Source of the DNA: Anomaloglossus baeobatrachus
Taxonomy: Eukaryota > Chordata > Amphibia > Anura > Aromobatidae
Assembly (NCBI RefSeq): GCF_048569485.1
Contig: NC_134355.1
Coordinates: 560,039,642 to 560,103,641 of the forward strand
Reading direction: 5' to 3'
DNA length: 64,000 bases
Shown piece by piece: positions 59,668 to 64,000 of the stretch (positions within the stretch are counted from its first letter, which is position 1; every line of letters starts with the position of its first letter). The position numbers and the translations under genes were made by a program. The notes beneath the pieces are model-generated. The model did no database searches and was not told where the DNA came from. It saw nothing but the letters and a program-made list of their open reading frames with translations.

Positions 59668-59754
59668 CCAAAATTCCTGAAGTTCTGTTAGATGTCGGAT
59701 ATTCTGAATTTTCTTTATTCTATTAGAAGCAACATCCAAAGTAGTGAGCTTAGT
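59668..59754 (-). CDS. PPP1R7: PPP1R7 (SDS22), penultimate coding exon
   Basis: An 87-base exon, exactly 29 codons, reading TKLTTLDVASNRIKKI then QNIRHLTELQEFW on the minus strand. This is one leucine-rich repeat of SDS22 (human text as I recall: KLTMLDIASNRIKKIENI then SHLTELQEFW), directly preceding the MNDN start of the last exon. The acceptor is TGTCTTTCAG at 59755 and upstream; the donor TGG/GTACAG begins at 59667. Both junctions are phase 0, so the two exons join in frame. The exon is too short to stand out as an open reading frame. Upstream exons lie outside the window, beyond DIRS D and E. Confidence 0.93.
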
Positions 59755-59923
59755 CTGAAAGACACAAATGAGGAAAAAAATGCATCGTTGTAAATTAGAC
59801 AATTTTCAGAGAGCTTATATAAACTATACTTAAATTTTCTGTCTTGGAAAGTCAGACTTGGTCTCTTGATCATCCATCACAAAGTTAGTCTATAAATTAC
59901 ACACCATTACTCTATACCATTAA

Positions 59924-60039
59924 AGGGAACCTGTCACCAGATTTGGGGCCTATACGCTGCAGCCACCACCAGTGGGCTCTTATATACAGCATTCTAACAT
60001 GCTGTATATAAAAGCCCAGGCCGCTGTGTAGAACGTAAA
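59924..60039. mobile_element. TTAA MITE end, truncated by DIRS D
   Basis: TTAA at 59920-59923 precedes AGGGAACCTGTCACCAG, an end shared with the element at 48459. It contains a GCTGTATATA/TATATACAGC palindrome and stops at the DIRS D boundary. Confidence 0.6.
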
Positions 60040-60480
60040 GAAGGGAATTTTGTTTACTTACCGTAAATTCCTTTTCTTCTAGCTCTTATTGGGAGACCCA
60101 GACAATTGGGTGTATAGCTTCTGCCTCCGGAGGCCACACAAAGTATTACACTTTAAAAAGTGTAACCCCTCCCCTCTGCCTATACACCCTCCCGTGCATC
60201 ACGGGCTCCTCAGTTTTGGTGCAAAAGCAGGAAGGAGGAAACTTATAAATTGGTCTAAGGTAAATTCAATCCGAAGGATGTTCGGAGAACTGAAAACCAT
60301 GAACCAAAAGAACAATTCAACATGAACAACATGTGTACACAAAAGAACAAACAGCCCGAAGGGAACAGGGGCGGGTGCTGGGTCTCCCAATAGGAGCTAG
60401 AAGAAAAGGAATTTACGGTAAGTAAACAAAATTCCCTTCTTCTTTGTCGCTCCATTGGGAGACCCAGACAATTGGGACGT
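60040..60480. repeat. DIRS D terminal hairpin
   Basis: 60041-60100 is complementary to about 60376-60436. The splice-like acceptor ends at 60082 and the donor is cut at 60417/60418 on the plus strand, with the mirror arrangement on the minus strand. Confidence 0.85.
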
Positions 60481-62019
60481 CCAAAAGCAGTCCCTGGGTG
60501 GGTAAAAGAATACCTCGATAAAAAAGAGCCGAAAACGACCCCCTCTTACAGGTGGGCAACTGCCGCCTGAAGGACTCGCCTACCTAGACTGGCGTTTGCC
60601 GAAGCATAGTTATGCACCTGATAGTGTTTCGTGAAAGTGTGCAGACTAGACCAAGTAGCTGCCTGACACACCTGCTGAGCCGTAGCCCGGTGCCGCAATG
60701 CCCAAGACGCACCCACGGCTCTGGTAGAATGGGCTTTCAGCCCCAAAGGAAGCGGAAGCCCAGAAGAACGGTAGGCTTCAAAAATCGGTTCCTTGATCCA
60801 CCGAGCCAAGGTTGACTTGGAAGCCTGCGAACCCTTACGCTGGCCAGCGATAAGGACAAAGAGCGCATCTGAACGGCGCAGGGGCGCCGTGCGAGATACG
60901 TAGAGCCGGAGTGCTCTCACCAGATCTAACGAGTGCAAATCCTTTTCACATTGGTGAACTGGATGAGGGCAAAATGAAGGTAAGGAGATATCCTGATTGA
61001 GATGAAAAGGGGATACCACCTTAGGGAGAAATTCCGGGACCGGACGCAGAACCACCTTATCCTGGTGAAAAACCAGGAAGGGGGCTTTGCATGACAGCGC
61101 TGCCAGCTCCGATACTCTACGGAGCGATGTAACTGCCACTAGAAATGCCACCTTCTGCGAAAGACGTGATAAAAGAGACATCCCGCAGCGGCTCGAAAGG
61201 TGGTTTCTGAAGAGCCAATAGCACCCTGTTAAGATCCCAGGGTTCCAGCGGACGCTTGTAAGGTGGGACTATGTGGCAAACTCCCTGCAGGAACGTGCGG
61301 ACCTGCGGAAGCCTGGCTAGGCGCTTTTGAAAAAATACGGATAGCGCCGACACTTGTCCCTTGAGAGAGCCGAGAGATAAACCCTTGTCCATTCCGGATT
61401 GAAGGAATGAAAGAAAAGTGGGTAAGGCAAAGGGCCAGGGGGTAAAACCCTTACCAGAGCACCAGGATAAGAAGATCCTCCAAGACCTGTGATAGATCTT
61501 GGCGGACGTTGGTTTCCTGGCCTGTCTCATGGTGGCAATGACATCCTGAGATAACCCTGAAGACGCTAGGAGCCAGGACTCAATGGCCACACAGTCAGGT
61601 TGAGGGCCGCAGAATTCAGATGGAAAAACGGCCCTTGAGACAGCAAGTCTGGGCGGTCTGGGAGCACCCACGGTTGCCCCACCGTGAGATGCCACAGATC
61701 CGGGTACCACGACCGCCTCGGCCAATCTGGGGCGACGAGAATGGCGCGACGACAGTCGGACCTGATTTTGCGCAGCACTCTGGGCAGCATCGCCAGAGGA
61801 GGAAATACATAGGGCAGTCGAAACTGCGACCAATCCTGAACTAATGCGTCCGCCGCCAGAGCTCTGTGATCCTGAGACCCGGCCATGAATGCCGGGACTT
61901 TGTTGTTGTGCCGTGACGCCATGAGATCGACGTCCGGCGTTCCCCAGCGGCTACAGATCTCTCGAAACACGACTGGGTGAAGAGACCATTTCCCCGCGTC
62001 CATGCCCTGACGACTGAGA
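60040..62019 (-). mobile_element. DIRS retroelement, copy D (partial, split by E)
   Basis: Same subfamily as C. The terminal hairpin and internal complementary region are at 60040-60480. Tyrosine recombinase text (about 61840-60546; SLRRVSELAALSCKAP and HSTRAVGASWALRHR) is followed upstream by the end of RNase H (about 62003-61850). The element stops inside RNase H where copy E begins. The rest of D presumably lies beyond E, outside the window. Broken. Confidence 0.88.
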
Positions 62020-62440
62020 AGAAGGGAATTTTGTTACTTACCGTAAATTCCTTTTCTTCTAGCTCCTATTGGGAGACCCAGACGATTGGGTGTATAGCAC
62101 TGCCTCCGGAGGCCACACAAAGCAATTACACTAAAAAGTGTAAGGCCCCTCCCCTTCTGGCTATACACCCCCAGTGGGATCACTGGCTCACCAGTTTTAG
62201 TGCAAAAGCAAGAAGGAGGAAAGCCAATAACTGGTTTAAACAAATTCACTCCGAAGTAACGTCGGAGAACTGAAAAACCGTTCAACATGAACAACATGTG
62301 TACCCGAAAAACACCCAAAAATCCCGAAGGACAACAGGGCGGGTGCTGGGTCTCCCAATAGGAGCTAGAAGAAAAGGAATTTACGGTAAGTAACAAAATT
62401 CCCTTCTTCTTCGGCGCTCCATTGGGAGACCCAGACGATT
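62020..62440. repeat. DIRS E terminal hairpin
   Basis: Outer arm 62021-62080 complements about 62346-62404. The acceptor-like tract ends at 62062 and the donor is cut at 62385/62386 on the plus strand, mirrored on the minus strand. Confidence 0.85.
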
Positions 62441-64000
62441 GGGACGTCCAAAAGCTGTCCCTGGGTGGGTAAAGAATACCTCATGTTAGAGCTGCAAGAC
62501 AGCCCTCCCCTATAGGGAGGCAACTGCCGCCTGCAGGACTCTTCTACCTAGGCTGGCGTCCGCCGAAGCATAGGTATGCACCTGATAATGTTTGGTGAAA
62601 GTGTGCAGACTCGACCAGGTAGCTGCCTGGCACACCTGTTGAGCCGTAGCCTGGTGTCGCAATGCCCAGGACGCACCCACGGCTCTGGTAGAATGGGCCT
62701 TCAGCCCTGATGGAACCGGAAGCCCAGCAGAACGGTAGGCTTCAAGAATTGGTTCTTTGATCCATCGAGCCAGGGTGGCCTTAGAAGCCTGCGACCCTTT
62801 GCGCTTACCAGCGACAAGGACAAAGAGTGCATCCGAACGGCGCAAGGGCGCCGTGCGGGAAATGTAGATTCTGTGCTCTCACCAGATCTAACAAATGTAA
62901 ATCCTTCTCATACTGATGAACTGCATGAGGACAAAACGAAGGCAAAGAGATATCCTGATTCAGATGAAAAGAGGATACCACCTTCGGGAGAAACTCCTGA
63001 ATGGGGCGCAGCACTACCTTGTCCTGGTGGAAGACCAGGAAGGGAGCCTTGGATGACAGCGCTGCCAGCTCAGACACTCTCCGAAGAGATGTGATCGCTA
63101 CCAGAAAAACCACTTTCTGTGATAGTCTAGAAAGTGAAACCTCCCTCAGAGGCTCGAAGGGCGGCTTCTGGAGGGCAACTAGTATCCTGTTCAGATCCCA
63201 TGGATCTAACGGCCGCTTGTACGGGGGTACGATATGGCAAACCCCCTGTAGGAACGTGCGCACCTTAGGAAGGCGTGCCAAACGCCTCTGAAAAAAAGAC
63301 GGATAGCGCCGAGACCTGACCTTTAAGGGAGCCGAGCGACAAACCTTTTTCTAACCCAGATTGCAGGAAAGAAAGAAAGGTAGGCAATGCAAATGGCCAG
63401 GGAGACACTCCCTGAGCAGAGCACCAGGATAAGAATATCCTCCACGTTCTGTGGTAGATCTTAGCGGACGTGGGCTTCCTAGCCTGTCTCATGGTGGCAA
63501 CGACCCCTTGGGATAATCCTGAAGACGCTAGGATCCAGGACTCAATGGCCACACAGTCAGGTTCAGGGCCGCAGAATTCCGATGGAAAAACGGCCCTTGG
63601 GACAGTAAGTCTGGTCGGTCTGGTAGTGCCCACGGTTGGCCGACCGTGAGCTGCCACAGATCCGGATACCACGCCCTCCTCGGCCAGTCTGGGGCGACGA
63701 GTATGACGCGGCTGCAATCGGATCTGATCTTGCGTAGCACTCTGGGCAAGAGTGCCAGAGGTGGAAACACATAAGGGAGCCGGAACTGCGACCAATCTTG
63801 CACTAGGGCGTCTGCCGCCAGCGCTCTTTGATCGCGAGACCATGCCATGAAGGCTGGGACCTTGTTGTTGTGCCGGGACGCCATTAGGTCGACGTCCGGC
63901 CTTCCCCATCGGCGACAGATTTCCTGAAGCACGTCTGGGTGAAGGGACCATTCCCCTGCGTCCATGCCCTGGCGACTGAGGAAGTCTGCTTCCCAGTTTT
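62020..64000 (-). mobile_element. DIRS retroelement, copy E (inserted in D, runs off window)
   Basis: Starts with the terminal hairpin (62020-62440), then the tyrosine recombinase (about 63700-62510) and part of RNase H up to the window end. It belongs to the C/D subfamily and resembles C more closely than D does. It interrupts D within the RNase H text (CATGCCCTGACGACTGAG at about 62000-62018). It has at least one break in the visible part. Confidence 0.88.

Larger units (their letters stand above)
59755..64000 (-). other. PPP1R7: PPP1R7 upstream intron (partial), filled with DIRS copies
   Basis: From the acceptor at 59755 to the window end no further SDS22 exon is visible. 59755-59923 looks single-copy. 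The rest is a truncated MITE and DIRS copies D and E, all in introns of the same gene. Confidence 0.75.

Overview
This is a repeat-dominated stretch of a vertebrate nuclear genome, most likely an anuran amphibian. That is an inference from the element mix: DIRS, Penelope-like, chromovirus Gypsy, Helitron, Tc1 with a frog-type terminus, and many TTAA- and TWA-flanked MITEs. The only host coding sequence I can support is the last two coding exons of PPP1R7 (SDS22) on the minus strand (59668-59754 and 49478-49654). No tRNA, rRNA, CRISPR array or prokaryotic feature is present.

1-22290 is a nested stack. A minus-strand Penelope-like element (PLE) was split by a minus-strand Ty3/Gypsy chromovirus (8337-20258, flanked by CAAAAC on both sides). 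That Gypsy was split by a non-autonomous Helitron (11698-17664). The Helitron holds a TA-flanked DNA transposon (12522-17223) rich in minisatellites, and this in turn holds a hAT element (15266-17104, 8-bp duplication TGTTAGAC). The distal part of the stack occurs twice in tandem (1-6584 and 7313-14206) at about 99.6% identity over the first 4.5 kb. This is either a very recent duplication or an unpurged haplotype.

22291-25266 is a patchwork of small repeats, including an inverted pair of units with a hammerhead-ribozyme-like core, a MITE and a Tc1-like end.

25267 to about 47740 is one Tc1-like transposon (transposase on the minus strand) expanded to over 22 kb by insertions. They are an inverted pair of hammerhead-like units that contains an L1-type LINE (25748-34065, itself hit by two MITEs), a TTAA-flanked MITE (34474-35640), and two head-to-tail DIRS elements (A 35981-41817, B 41818-47293).

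47741-64000 is the 3' end of PPP1R7. The last intron (49655-59667) carries three MITE-like elements and DIRS copy C (52267-58345), which looks largely whole. The intron upstream of the penultimate exon carries DIRS copy D (from 60040), into which copy E (from about 62020, running off the window) was inserted.

The most interesting observation concerns the DIRS termini. Four of four visible end hairpins, from two subfamilies, place a splice-acceptor-like tract and a GGTAAGTAA donor around a block of about 320 nt. Because the hairpin is palindromic, the same acceptor-exon-donor order reads on both strands, so such an insertion could be exonised in either orientation.
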